The notes under the pieces are model-generated. The model was not told the origin of the DNA. It saw only the letters and a list, made by a program, of their open reading frames with translations, and did not search any database. The translations under genes were made by a program, and so were the position numbers. Shown in pieces: positions 1 through 8,183 of a stretch of DNA of 11,728 nt. The DNA comes from Chloroflexota bacterium (GTDB lineage Bacteria; Chloroflexota; UBA5177; JANWHV01). Position 1 is the stretch's first letter. Each line of letters opens with the position of its first letter. The stretch is taken from assembly GCA_025924845.1 (NCBI GenBank), contig JAICHN010000118.1, positions 1 to 11,728 of the forward strand, written 5' to 3'.

Positions 1-91
1 AAATGCCGTACAGGCCCAGCACGATTACCACATTGAAGAAGAGGGCAACCAAGCGGGCGCGCGTAGATTCCGAGTCGGTACGCGGCGACAT
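1..91 (-). CDS. Start of a small membrane protein gene, cut by the left edge (hypothetical)
   Basis: Reading leftwards from the ATG at 91-89, the first 30 residues are a polar, charged stretch of about 12 residues (SPRTDSESTRAR) followed by a hydrophobic run (LVALFFNVVIVLGLYGI) that looks like the start of a transmembrane helix; the gene then leaves the window. I do not recognise the family. No ribosome binding site precedes the ATG. A good one, AAGGAGAT (revcomp of 131-138), sits 6 nt before an in-frame ATT at 124-122, with no stop between the ATT and the ATG, so translation may start at ATT and add 11 residues. The gene lies downstream of the GH15-like gene on the same strand, separated by about 170-200 nt that includes a possible terminator. 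It could be chance coding; the hydrophobic run and in-frame Shine-Dalgarno are the only support. Confidence 0.4.
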   Translation of the reverse strand, partial: MSPRTDSESTRARLVALFFNVVIVLGLYGI

Positions 92-219
92 CGACGGCAA
101 CCAAAGCGAAGCGGCGCGTAGAATAGACGGATCTCCTTACATCGACAGATACGACGCCGAGCGGTCGGCGCGCACTCCGGTATCCAGTCGCGCCGTCGGG
201 CTCTGAGTGAAAGAACCGC

Positions 220-241
220 GAGGGCGCCGGAGATCGCCCTC
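220..241 (-). terminator. Candidate terminator hairpin after the GH15-like gene
   Basis: The arms GAGGGCG (220-226) and CGCCCTC (235-241) are perfect reverse complements with an 8-nt loop. On the minus strand the stem lies about 55 nt beyond the stop codon of the GH15-like gene and is followed by GCGGTTCTTTC, which is only a weak T-rich tail. It is a plausible but imperfect Rho-independent terminator. Confidence 0.35.
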
Positions 242-295
242 ATTTGAGAATATCGCGCTTCCCGGCATCGGTCTAGCCCCGCGCCGCGGCAACTC

Positions 296-1630
296 CTACG
301 ATCGTGCCGCGAACTGCTGGCGGGCCAACAGGGCCAGGGCATGCTCGGCGTGAGCGCGCATCAGCGGTGTAGCAAAGCGAAGATAGCTTACGGATGGGTC
401 GCGCTCGACCGTTTGCCGTACGCGGTGATAGGCATCGCGCATGTGCGTTAACTCCTCCACGATCAGGTCGAAGGGGACGCCGGGCAAGAGGCAGTCACGA
501 TCGAATTCCTTCTCGAAATCCAATCCGGTATTCCATTGCGTGTTGAAGAAGTGTTTGAAGCGGCGTGGGGTGGTGAGGTGCTCGGCAATGTAGCCGTCGT
601 CGGTGCGGTAGGAATCGATCAAATCCATGATCGCATCGCCCTCGGCGCCATGGCCGGTCACGTACTTATATTGGGCCAGCACGGCCGTGTAGTCCAACCA
701 TGGACCGGCGCCGCTGTGCGTGTGGCAGGTAAAGTCCTCCGTGTACGGCAAATAGCGCTGTAGACCGCCCAACTCCGGATCCCAAAGCTCGGCCTCGATT
801 GCCGCCGCCGATGCTTGCTGAGCGTCCGCGTTCCGATTGAGAAAGCCGAAGTAAAACGGGGACAGTACGATGAAGTCAGGTCGCTCGTCGTACATTCCCT
901 GCGGATCGATGCGCCGCACGTACTGCCCGTCATGCACGAAGATTCGGAATATGGCGTCCTCGAATTGCCGGCAAAACTCCTTGATTGTGGGGAACCAATC
1001 GTTGAAGCCGCCCCAGCCGCTTGAAACGTGGAAGGCGCGAGTAAAGGCGCGCAGATAGGCGAAGTTGGTCCAGATATCGTAGCCCTGCACCATGCGCGAT
1101 TCGTGAATCGAGGTGGTGCCGTAGAAGAGATTGATCTCCGACCGGTAATGGTGCTCGATGGCGTAGGACGCGGCACTCTCGACAGCGTCTCGAATACGTG
1201 AAGCCCAATCCGGAATACGCTCCAGCCACTCCGCCGCGTAGAGATAGTCAAGCAGCGCGCTCATGCCTAGCGCGATGTTATCTTCCTGGCGATAGATGGA
1301 GCGATCGAAGCCGTCCACGTCATAGCGCTGCCCCCAGAAGCCGTCGGGACGCTGCACGGCGAGGAGATATCGTGCGATTTCCTCGAGGAGGGCGAAGGCC
1401 CGATCCACGATCGCCGCATTGGCGGAATAGGTGACGAGCTTACCAAGGGCGCGCGCGCACTGTGCATTGTCGCGCGGGTAGACGTAAGGATAGCGGCTAC
1501 CGCGCGGGGTCGCGCAGACCGCCTTGCCCTTCGCCGTCTCTATGGCGCATAGTTCAATGACATCTAGATCGCGCCAGATCGCGGCGTCGGCCTTGGTCAG
1601 CCCCTCAACCTTCTTTACCTGTATAGCCAT
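296..1630 (-). CDS. GH15-like (glucoamylase-fold) glycosidase or glycan-binding protein, 444 aa
   Basis: The protein resembles bacterial glycoside hydrolase family 15, an (alpha/alpha)6-barrel family that removes glucose from alpha-glucans or related sugars. Visible hallmarks are YPYVYPRD (residues 47-54, the family's 'YPYVWPRD'), PDGFWGQRY (95-103), QEDN (115-118), GPWLDYTAVLAQY (309-321) and YIAEHL (347-352), whose E350 fits the general-base position. The family's Trp-Glu-Glu acid motif appears here as GYDIWTN (183-189), so the usual general acid is not evident. There is no signal peptide, so it is probably cytoplasmic. The ATG at 1630 was chosen because GGAGGCGGAGGA lies just upstream; an open frame runs on to 1780, but that extra stretch is Pro/Arg-rich and has no family similarity. 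It lies 179 nt behind the GH130 gene on the same strand and probably shares its transcript. The GH15 fold is fairly secure; activity and substrate are not. Confidence 0.8.
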   Translation of the reverse strand: MAIQVKKVEGLTKADAAIWRDLDVIELCAIETAKGKAVCATPRGSRYPYVYPRDNAQCARALGKLVTYSANAAIVDRAFALLEEIARYLLAVQRPDGFWGQRYDVDGFDRSIYRQEDNIALGMSALLDYLYAAEWLERIPDWASRIRDAVESAASYAIEHHYRSEINLFYGTTSIHESRMVQGYDIWTNFAYLRAFTRAFHVSSGWGGFNDWFPTIKEFCRQFEDAIFRIFVHDGQYVRRIDPQGMYDERPDFIVLSPFYFGFLNRNADAQQASAAAIEAELWDPELGGLQRYLPYTEDFTCHTHSGAGPWLDYTAVLAQYKYVTGHGAEGDAIMDLIDSYRTDDGYIAEHLTTPRRFKHFFNTQWNTGLDFEKEFDRDCLLPGVPFDLIVEELTHMRDAYHRVRQTVERDPSVSYLRFATPLMRAHAEHALALLARQQFAARS

Positions 1631-1809
1631 CCGGTCCTCCGCCTCCAATGCTCTCTCGGTCGGCGGACTGGCCCGCCGCGCCGCACACCCATGGTTCCCT
1701 GTTGAACGGATAGTACGACGGCATGGGCTAGGGGACAAGGGTGAAGGTGCAAGCGCCGGTGTGTGAAGCATCGCCGGCATGGCGGCACGGATAAACCGAT
1801 TCGAAGCGC

Positions 1810-2943
1810 TTACGAGGGGGGAATGGTCATACGGGCCGCCCCAATATAGCCGTCTGCCATGCCATAGTAGACATCGACGTAGCTCTCGTGCCGGTCCACG
1901 GCCGTAGGAAAGACGACGTTATCCACCACGCCGAATCGCTCTTCATGCAGTTCGGGCACAAGGATGGGCCGCGGCGAACGGTAGACGATTTGCCGCGGAT
2001 CTTGCCGGTCCAGCACCAACGCCGCCGCCGTGTAGTTGTTCGAGTAGAGACCACTGGGCACGCGAATTGCTTCCACCCCGTGGTAAATCATGAACCAATC
2101 ATCGGCCAGGCGAATGGGCGGCGTGCCCGCGCCAATCCGCTCGCACTCCCAGGATTCGCGTGGGGCCAGGAGCAGATGGTGCATGCCAAACGAAGGAGGC
2201 CTGAATGTTCCCCCGGCCCGAGGGTTCGCCCAGTCCACATCTTCAAGCGGGCAGTAGGATATCCAGATCGACCAACGCTGGTCGGCGAGGTTGGGAGGAG
2301 CCGGCAACGGTTGGCGGTGTCTGAGGTACTCACCCTTCCAGAACTCGTAGCTGGGGCGATGGATGAGGCCGATGGACAGTCTGCCTTGGGGATCCATCAC
2401 AAGCTCGGGAAAGAGCATATGATCCTTATTGCAGTACTCATTCATGTCAACGCCGCCGTGAGGCGCGAAATCGATCAAGCCAAGCCTGGTCCAGGAATCG
2501 AGGTCGCTGGATACGGCCATGGCGGCGCGCGGACCAAGCGGACCGAACGCCGCGTAGGTCATCACATAGACGCCGAGCGGCTCTACAAAGTTGACACGGG
2601 CGTCTTCACAGCCGCCACCGGTCCACTCGTTCAGTTCGTATAATTCTCGCGGCTCCAGGGCCATACCGAGCCGTTCCACTCCGGTTGGGGTAGCGTCGCC
2701 GTCGAACAGTACCCGCGCCACGCCAATCCGCGAGTAATTGCCGAGGGCTACCAGGCGCGGAAACAGCAGATAGTCGCCGTTCGGAGCACGCACCCCGCCG
2801 GGATTCAACACCCCGCCAACTTCATAAGGGTTTTCCGGATCGGGTCGCATGATGGTGCCCAGACGTTTGAGCTGGAAGGGTTGCGCCCCCGTACTCTCCT
2901 CGTCAAGCGGCAATGGACCAGGGGTAGTCCCTTGTACGGTCAT
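1810..2943 (-). CDS. GH130 family glycoside phosphorylase/hydrolase, 377 aa
   Basis: GH130 enzymes are five-bladed beta-propellers that mostly phosphorolyse beta-mannosidic oligosaccharides (for example mannosyl-glucose or mannooligosaccharides); some members hydrolyse. Visible family features are NPGGVRAPNGDYLLFPRL (47-64), GGCEDARVN (110-118, with D114 the expected catalytic Asp), KDHMLFPE (173-180), DDWFMIYHGV (281-290) and VVDNVVFPTAV (339-349). There is no signal peptide, so it is cytoplasmic. The ATG at 2943 has GGAGG 7 nt upstream; the frame stays open to 3051, and an alternative ATG at 2979 has only a weak AGGA. Length is normal for a compact GH130. It is the first gene of a minus-strand pair with the GH15-like gene, and it is divergent from the iron permease gene. 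Phosphorylase versus hydrolase, and the sugar, cannot be decided by eye because the phosphate-binding residues were not checked against an alignment. Confidence 0.88.
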   Translation of the reverse strand: MTVQGTTPGPLPLDEESTGAQPFQLKRLGTIMRPDPENPYEVGGVLNPGGVRAPNGDYLLFPRLVALGNYSRIGVARVLFDGDATPTGVERLGMALEPRELYELNEWTGGGCEDARVNFVEPLGVYVMTYAAFGPLGPRAAMAVSSDLDSWTRLGLIDFAPHGGVDMNEYCNKDHMLFPELVMDPQGRLSIGLIHRPSYEFWKGEYLRHRQPLPAPPNLADQRWSIWISYCPLEDVDWANPRAGGTFRPPSFGMHHLLLAPRESWECERIGAGTPPIRLADDWFMIYHGVEAIRVPSGLYSNNYTAAALVLDRQDPRQIVYRSPRPILVPELHEERFGVVDNVVFPTAVDRHESYVDVYYGMADGYIGAARMTIPPS

Positions 2944-3078
2944 GCAGTGGCCTCCATCGGCAAGTTGAGGTCGCGTCATCGTCCTGTTATGAAGGATACG
3001 CCATACCGCTTGTAATTTGTTCCATCCCTCTCTGCTCGACCCACCGATCACTCACCTTAAGGCCAAAGTTAACCCACG

Positions 3079-3108
3079 TTGACAAGCACGGAACGCGGCT
3101 GGTAAAGT
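3079..3108 (+). promoter_or_regulatory. Sigma70-type promoter of the iron permease gene
   Basis: A consensus -35 box TTGACA (3079-3084) is followed after 18 nt by TAAAGT (3103-3108). Transcription would start near 3115, giving a leader of about 38 nt before the GTG at 3153. The region is shared with the divergent GH130 gene. A loose inverted repeat (TTAAC, 4 nt, GTTGA, with one mismatch) overlaps the -35 box and could be an operator. No recognisable Fur box was found. Confidence 0.6.
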
Positions 3109-3152
3109 GTCTATGCGCGTTCAATATCCTTCTCGGTGCAAAGGACTTCGGT

Positions 3153-4232
3153 GTGGTGACGGCAGGGGAATCCGGCAAGGGTGGGCGGTTACGGCTGCCG
3201 GTGATTCTGGCTCTTGTAGGAGGCGCGTTGCTCGTTGCCGCGCTGCTGGTCTGGCAGGCGGTCACCGCGCAAGGCAACCCTGATCCCACGGCGGGTCATC
3301 CCAGCGCGCCCATGGCGACCCTCGACGTAGCGATTCTGGTGTTCCGCGAGGGTCTTGAGTGCATCCTGGTACTGACCGCGATTACGGCCGGACTAATGGG
3401 CGCTACGCAATCGTACCGCCGGCCCATTGCCGGAGGCGCGGGTGTCGGCTTCATCGCGACGCTGATCACCTGGTTTATCGCGGTCCGCATCATAGACGGG
3501 CTGGCAGGCAACATTTCGGCCCTGTCCATTCAGGCATGGACCGGCCTGCTCGCCATTCTGGTGCTCCTCGTCGTCATGAACTGGTTCTTCCATAAAGTGT
3601 ATTGGACCGGCTGGATATCGTTCCAGAATCGCCGGAAACGGAACCTGGTACGTGGGGCAGGCGCTCCCGGATCGTCCGAATCCCGCCTTTTGCTGGGCCT
3701 GGGCGTCCTGGGCTTTGCCTCCATGTACCGCGAGGGCTTTGAAGTGGTGCTGTTCCTGCAAAGCTATCGTCTGCGCATGGGAGACTCCATCGTCTTGCAA
3801 GGCGCCGCACTTGGCCTCCTCTTAACCGGTATCGTTGCGGTACTTAACTTCGTAGGGCATAGGCACCTGCCCTATAAGAAGATGCTGATTCTCACCGGAG
3901 CGATGTTGGCTGGGGTGCTGTTCGTGATGATCGGAGAACAGGCGCTGGAGATGCAGCAAGCGGGCTGGATTCCTACCACCACCATACCGGCCCTCCAATG
4001 GGTCCCGGCCTGGGCCGGCACCTGGTTTTCCATCTTCCCCAATTGGGAAGCACTGGGTGCCCAGTGCATGGGGATGATCCTGGTGCTCGGCTGCTATCTC
4101 CTGGCGCGCTATCAGGCAGTCGCACTGCCCAAAAAGCGCGGCCTTGCTCCGTTCCGCCTCCGCGACGCGCCCGCGACCGACGATGCGGCTCCTTCATCCC
4201 TGATCGGCGCCGGTATGGGAGGCCGCTTGTAG
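3153..4232 (+). CDS. FTR1-family high-affinity iron permease, 359 aa
   Basis: This is an inner-membrane permease of the Ftr1/EfeU (OFeT) family, which moves iron across the membrane using two Arg-Glu-x-x-Glu motifs. Both are present within hydrophobic helices: REGLE (65-69) and REGFE (193-197). About eight hydrophobic segments are visible (approximately 14-34, 56-82, 95-115, 128-146, 178-203, 213-235, 243-262 and 302-318). The late GEQALEMQQAG stretch (261-271) is also typical of the family. The loop at 157-178 is basic, and the tail after 325 is polar and probably cytoplasmic. The GTG start has AAAGGA 7 nt upstream. No partner genes are adjacent (multicopper oxidase, EfeO/EfeB-like or P19-type periplasmic protein), so it appears to be a stand-alone unit with its own promoter. 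Iron as substrate is inferred from the family; other metals have been proposed for members in annotations. Confidence 0.93.
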   Translation: MVTAGESGKGGRLRLPVILALVGGALLVAALLVWQAVTAQGNPDPTAGHPSAPMATLDVAILVFREGLECILVLTAITAGLMGATQSYRRPIAGGAGVGFIATLITWFIAVRIIDGLAGNISALSIQAWTGLLAILVLLVVMNWFFHKVYWTGWISFQNRRKRNLVRGAGAPGSSESRLLLGLGVLGFASMYREGFEVVLFLQSYRLRMGDSIVLQGAALGLLLTGIVAVLNFVGHRHLPYKKMLILTGAMLAGVLFVMIGEQALEMQQAGWIPTTTIPALQWVPAWAGTWFSIFPNWEALGAQCMGMILVLGCYLLARYQAVALPKKRGLAPFRLRDAPATDDAAPSSLIGAGMGGRL

Positions 4233-4248
4233 GGCAGAATGGGCCATG

Positions 4249-4276
4249 AGCGGGGCCGTAATACGGCCATCCCGCT
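4249..4276 (+). terminator. Nested hairpin after the iron permease gene
   Basis: An outer stem AGCGGG (4249-4254) / CCCGCT (4271-4276) encloses an inner stem GCCGTA (4255-4260) / TACGGC (4262-4267), with a one-base apex and a CAT bulge. It starts 16 nt after the permease stop codon, in the gap between two convergent genes, so it probably ends or stabilises the permease transcript. No T-run follows, so it is not a textbook Rho-independent terminator. Confidence 0.5.
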
Positions 4277-4358
4277 GCACGCCACGGATCCAGAATGCGA
4301 AGGCGATCAGGGACCCGGTGCCCCTACGGAACCGCCAAGGTATTTAGGTCAAGCTGTA

Positions 4359-5570
4359 CTAGAAGAACAGCCGCGCCGGGGCCAGAATACGCTCGCTCAA
4401 CTTCGCGTACCAGGGACGTGCTTCCCACTCCTCAAGTGTCAGCTCCCGGGCATTCGTTATATCCTTCTCGAAGAGATCCTCCATTTGCTTGGCTAGTCCG
4501 CTGCTATAGATCTCGACGGTCATTTCATAGTTGCCGAGGGCGCTCAAGCGGTCGAGGTTCGCGGTGCCGATCGTGCTCCACTGGCCATCGATCGTGCAGG
4601 TCTTGGCATGGATCATTGCCTGGTAGCCGAAAACGCGAATGCCCGCCCGCAACAAATCGGTAAAGAGGCCGCGCGCCATCCAGTCTGCAAGGGTATGGTT
4701 CGAGACCTGCGGGAGCAGCACCTGCACATCGACGCCTCGTCGCACCGCGGCCTTGAGGGAGGCACGCAGCACGCGGTCCGGGATGAAGTAGGCATTGCTG
4801 AGTTGGATACGCTGTTCGGCCCGATCGATAGCGGAAATATACATATCCCGGATCGGGAACGCCAACCGCATCGCGTCGTTGCTCTGGAGCACTATACTCG
4901 GGTCGAACCGGCGTGGGTAGCGCCTCGGCACGATGTGCTCGTTGGTGGGGCGGTGCTGCTCCCAAAAGTCGACGAACTCCGCCGCGAGGTGGGCGGCAGC
5001 CGGACCCTCGACACGCAAGTGGGTGTCTCGCCACTGCGTGGCATAGAGACTGCCCAGGTTGTAGCCACCCAGGAAGCCTACCTTACCGTCCACTACCAGC
5101 ACCTTGCGGTGCTCGAGTGCGTACCGGCGCGGGTCGAGCAACTGCAATGGACGGCGCACGCCCTGATACACCAGGATATGGATTGAAGGCGGAAACTGCT
5201 TGAAGGCTTTGGGAACGACCAGATTGCCGAAACGGTCATAGACGATAAACACCGCGACCCCCGCGGCAGCCTTGGCCGCCAGATGCTCTTTGAAAGCCTG
5301 CCCGATTTCATCATCCTTCCAGATGTATGTCTCTAGATAGATGCTTTCCTGGGCGCCGTCAATGGCGGTGAGCATGGCGTCATAGAGATCGCGCCCGTAG
5401 CTAAAGAGCTGGAGCGTATTGTCGCCCGCCTTGGCTTCCGGAAAGGTCGGATGTGGAAAGCCTTGCGATTGTCCCGTGCGCCTGTTCCGCGCGAGGATCA
5501 TGATCGCCGAGGCAAGGCCCACCTGCAGGAAGGCCAGCACGCCGAGCGCACGCAACACGATTCGGCTCAT
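4359..5570 (-). CDS. Cardiolipin synthase / phospholipase D family protein, 403 aa
   Basis: Enzymes of this type join two phosphatidylglycerol molecules (or PG with another phospholipid) to make cardiolipin at the inner membrane. The protein has one N-terminal membrane helix (about residues 3-25) and two PLD domains, each with an HxKxxxxD catalytic motif: HRKVLVVD (H154, K156, D161) and HAKTCTID (H321, K323, D328). These are followed by the usual GGYN and GTANLD stretches. The substrate-proximal ETYIW, DRFG and NAYFIPD segments are also typical of bacterial ClsA/B/C-type proteins. The start is either ATG at 5570 or GTG one codon earlier at 5573; AGGAGGG upstream serves both. Length is in the range of one-helix Cls proteins. 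It is convergent with the iron permease gene and lies 140 nt behind the DUF1269 gene on the same strand. The PLD superfamily is certain; cardiolipin synthesis is very likely but not proven. Confidence 0.9.
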   Translation of the reverse strand: MSRIVLRALGVLAFLQVGLASAIMILARNRRTGQSQGFPHPTFPEAKAGDNTLQLFSYGRDLYDAMLTAIDGAQESIYLETYIWKDDEIGQAFKEHLAAKAAAGVAVFIVYDRFGNLVVPKAFKQFPPSIHILVYQGVRRPLQLLDPRRYALEHRKVLVVDGKVGFLGGYNLGSLYATQWRDTHLRVEGPAAAHLAAEFVDFWEQHRPTNEHIVPRRYPRRFDPSIVLQSNDAMRLAFPIRDMYISAIDRAEQRIQLSNAYFIPDRVLRASLKAAVRRGVDVQVLLPQVSNHTLADWMARGLFTDLLRAGIRVFGYQAMIHAKTCTIDGQWSTIGTANLDRLSALGNYEMTVEIYSSGLAKQMEDLFEKDITNARELTLEEWEARPWYAKLSERILAPARLFF

Positions 5571-5710
5571 CACTGCTCTCCCTCCTATTTGGACCTGATA
5601 GCCTGACCGGTAACGTCCGCGGAAAGCAAAGCCTTGTCGGAATGGAAAGGGTCTATCCGAGCCTATGGCGACAGCAGGCAGTTCCAGCCTTAAGCCGTTG
5701 CGCCTGCCTC

Positions 5711-6259
5711 CTACGCGGGAGCGGTACCGGTGCCGGGATTATCGGCGCCGCCGGTCGCCGCTGACGGGTGCGCCGGAGCCTGCGCCAACGCGGCCCGCAG
5801 CCTGGCCTCGGCCTCGTCGGACAGCGATGTCTGCAGCACCGTGCCCCCGAATTTGCTCAGTTCAGGGATGAGCTTGTCCGGGGTAGAACTACGCAGCAGG
5901 ATCGCGAGAGCGGAACTGCCCGGCGTCAACTGCTCACTCAGACTCCGGGCAAAGTTGTCATCAATGCCATAGTCGGTGAGGGAAGCCGTCAAGGCGCCAA
6001 TGCCCGCGCCTACGACCGTCCCGAGTAGTGGAACCAGGAAGAGGAAGCCAACTACCGTCCCCCACAGCGCGCCGCCGACCGCGCCCGCGGCAGTCAGATC
6101 GTGGCTTTGATGGAGTTTGGCCTTGCCGTCCCGGCTCTTGGTGAGATAGACCGCGTCCGCCAGATCCACGAAATACCGGGATTGCGCGCGGAGCAGGTCG
6201 GCCATAACCTCGGCGGCGCGATATTCATCCGGGTAGGCAACCACTATCAGGTCACTCAT
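5711..6259 (-). CDS. DUF1269-family membrane protein, 182 aa
   Basis: The sequence matches the DUF1269 pattern: an N-terminal soluble part beginning with DLIVVAYPDEYRAAEV (3-18), a regulator-like ADAVYLTKSRDGKAKLHQ stretch (35-51), a Gly/Val-rich hydrophobic hairpin (about 57-93, GALWGTVVGFLFLVPLLGTVVGAGIG) and a second soluble part ending in a Leu/Ala-rich helix (146-161). The last 20 residues are Pro/Ala/Gly/Thr-rich and probably disordered. Function is unknown; members are often found among envelope or stress genes. The ATG at 6259 has GGAG 8 nt upstream, and the longer open frame to 6334 lacks support. It lies between the broken GH79-like gene (135 nt upstream) and the cardiolipin synthase gene (140 nt downstream), all on the minus strand, so co-transcription is possible. 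Confidence 0.85.
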   Translation of the reverse strand: MSDLIVVAYPDEYRAAEVMADLLRAQSRYFVDLADAVYLTKSRDGKAKLHQSHDLTAAGAVGGALWGTVVGFLFLVPLLGTVVGAGIGALTASLTDYGIDDNFARSLSEQLTPGSSALAILLRSSTPDKLIPELSKFGGTVLQTSLSDEAEARLRAALAQAPAHPSAATGGADNPGTGTAPA

Positions 6260-6394
6260 GGCAATGCTCCAATTCTCTCTGTCCAGGCATACTACGCAGG
6301 CGTCCACGCTCCTTCTGATTATGGCATATGGCACCGGAGCGTGCCGGCGACGGATGGGGCTGTTGCCGGCAGCGTGGCCAGTGTCATTACCGAG

Positions 6395-8065
6395 TTATCG
6401 GCAACTGCTGTTTTTCGCGTCCGGCATAGCCAGAAATGTGATGCTCGTTGGCGCAAACACAACCTTCCCGGCCTGAGTTGGCGCGCCGGTAAGCCGCGGC
6501 AGGTCCCCGTCGGCCCCTACGCTCAGTTCGCTCCCGTTCAGCAGGATGTCGGAACTTTGAAGATCCTTCGCCGTCAAGGTGTAGCGGTCAGACTGCACGG
6601 GGATCGCAAGCTCCTGAGAAATCCTACGATCCGTATTGATCACCAGAAGGGTTACACCCCCCGAATGATCTCGCAGGCAGTGGGCATAGAGATGCAGGCT
6701 TGGCACAGGCGAAGGACCTGGATTGAGCACCGTGATCCCCATCAGCCTCCGCCATAGCAGAGCCGCCCAGTAGTTGGGCCGCGGGGCCAACGTCCGCTCA
6801 TCGAGTAAGCCATAATCGCTCGAGGCAAGCGTATTGTGGATAACCACCCGCACGCCATGTTGGGCCAAACGCCCAAGCTGGTCGAGATAGCGGAAGCTGT
6901 CCAGAAAGGTCGAGGCCCACCTATTGCCGCCGCAGGCCGCGTCGGCCGTTTCGGTAATCCAGAGCGGTTTGCCGGGCTCAAACGTATCGCGGAGACCCTC
7001 ATAGAATGCCTCCGCTGTGTCCGTGCGGGAGAGCCAATCCTCCGATAGCGCTGCTGCGGGCGTCGTCGCTGCCTCCGGTATCATTGCCGCGCCCCGTTGG
7101 GAAACCGCTCCGTAGAAATGGTACGAGAACGCGTCGAATACGCTGCCCGTAGCGGTCAGCAGATCCTCGGACCTGAGCAAAGGGAAGGCGCCAAGTAGCG
7201 GTATGCCCTCGCCCACCGATCCAGGGCCGAGGATCATCATGTCCGGCATCGCCTGCTTCACGAAGGGGCGGAAGACGGCGATATCGCGCCCATAGGCGGC
7301 GGCATCGTAGCCCTTTGGCGCACCACCCATCTCCGCAGCCGTCGGTTCGTTCATGTATTAGGCCGCGGCAATGCTGCCGCCAATAGATTTGGTGTAAGCG
7401 AGAAAGTGGCGCGCCTGCCCTGGAGTCCATACGCCGGCAGCGTCGCGGGTCCCCGCACTCGTAGCAAAGGATGTGACGATCCTCGCGTCCACCGCGTGCG
7501 CGAAATCGACCACACCTTTCCATTGCCGGCGGGTCAACACGCCATTGAAACCGCTGGGCGGAGTTGCCGGCGCCGGGGCATCCGAATCGTGGAAGTAGGT
7601 GGTGTTTGCCCAGGTGCCGCTGACACGCATATACGCGGGCCCCAGAGCCGCTGCAAGCTTGCGCAACCGAATCTGGGTAAGATCTATGGGCGGTCGCGAT
7701 TGAAATAGGGCCGGATCCATGCCGGCCGGAGTCGAGCCCGACTGCGCGGCCGGCTGCGCGTGAAGGATGGTATCGACCTCCTCGCCATAGGGCTTCCAAA
7801 ATCGTCCGCCGATCACTTCCACCATCTCGACATTGAATGACTGGTAGCGATCATCTACCGTGCCGATGCGCGGCATGTTCGCGGGTACAAGGGAAGCGGG
7901 CACCGGGGTACTGGGCGCCACTGAAGACGCGCTCCCGAGCGGTGCTTTAGGGCGTGCTCCATCCAGGCTGTTGAGCCAAGCGCTTTTGTCACCGCCCGCG
8001 TTGGAATCCCAGAGACCGGAGGGGTCAAGCCGGTTGCGCACTTTGTTCCGGATAGGGTACGTCAT
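6395..8065 (-). pseudogene. GH79-like glycosidase gene interrupted by one in-frame TAA
   Basis: Two open segments, 8065-7361 (235 codons) and 7354-6395 (319 codons), lie in the same frame and are separated only by TAA (7360-7358) and one Tyr codon. Read through, they give one 556-residue protein resembling GH79 (beta-glucuronidase/heparanase-type, clan GH-A TIM barrel). It has RYQSFNVEMVEVIGGRFWKP (73-92), YMRVSGTWANTTYF (145-158), then stop-YMNEP, where E240 is the expected acid/base, and LWITETADAACGG, where E372 is the likely nucleophile. A C-terminal beta domain follows. The TAA sits at position 236, where Glu (GAA) would fit, so one G-to-T change explains it. The ATG at 8065 has AAGGGG upstream; no Shine-Dalgarno precedes the ATG of the second segment at 7354. 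No signal peptide is evident. The rest of the frame is intact, so the lesion is recent, a sequencing error, or read through. The family call is moderate: the fold and catalytic pattern are clear, GH79 itself is less so. Confidence 0.72.
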
Positions 8066-8183
8066 GGCTCGCCCCTTATCGGTTGGCCAGGAGGAGACTT
8101 GGCTCAGCCGGCGGATGTCCCGCCGCCCGGTTGCGGTCAAGTGGATCCCTGTCTTGGAATCTGAATCTGGATCCAGAGGTGGA

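Noticed and set aside
1631..1780. N-terminal extension of the GH15-like protein by 50 residues
   Set aside because: The extra residues are Pro/Arg/Ala-rich with no similarity, and the ATG at 1630 has a strong Shine-Dalgarno.
1888..2643. 251-codon open frame on the plus strand
   Set aside because: It lies entirely antisense to the GH130 gene, whose frame carries family motifs; the plus frame has no recognisable protein features and arises from GC-rich codon bias.
7358..7360. TAA decoded as an amino acid (recoding or programmed readthrough)
   Set aside because: TAA is the normal stop of other genes here and no special readthrough context is apparent; mutation or sequencing error is simpler.
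6999..7799. 266-codon minus-strand open frame overlapping the GH79-like gene
   Set aside because: It is a shadow in another frame; the protein is Arg/Gly-rich without family motifs, while the main frame shows both catalytic Glu contexts. It does not represent a frameshift of the gene.
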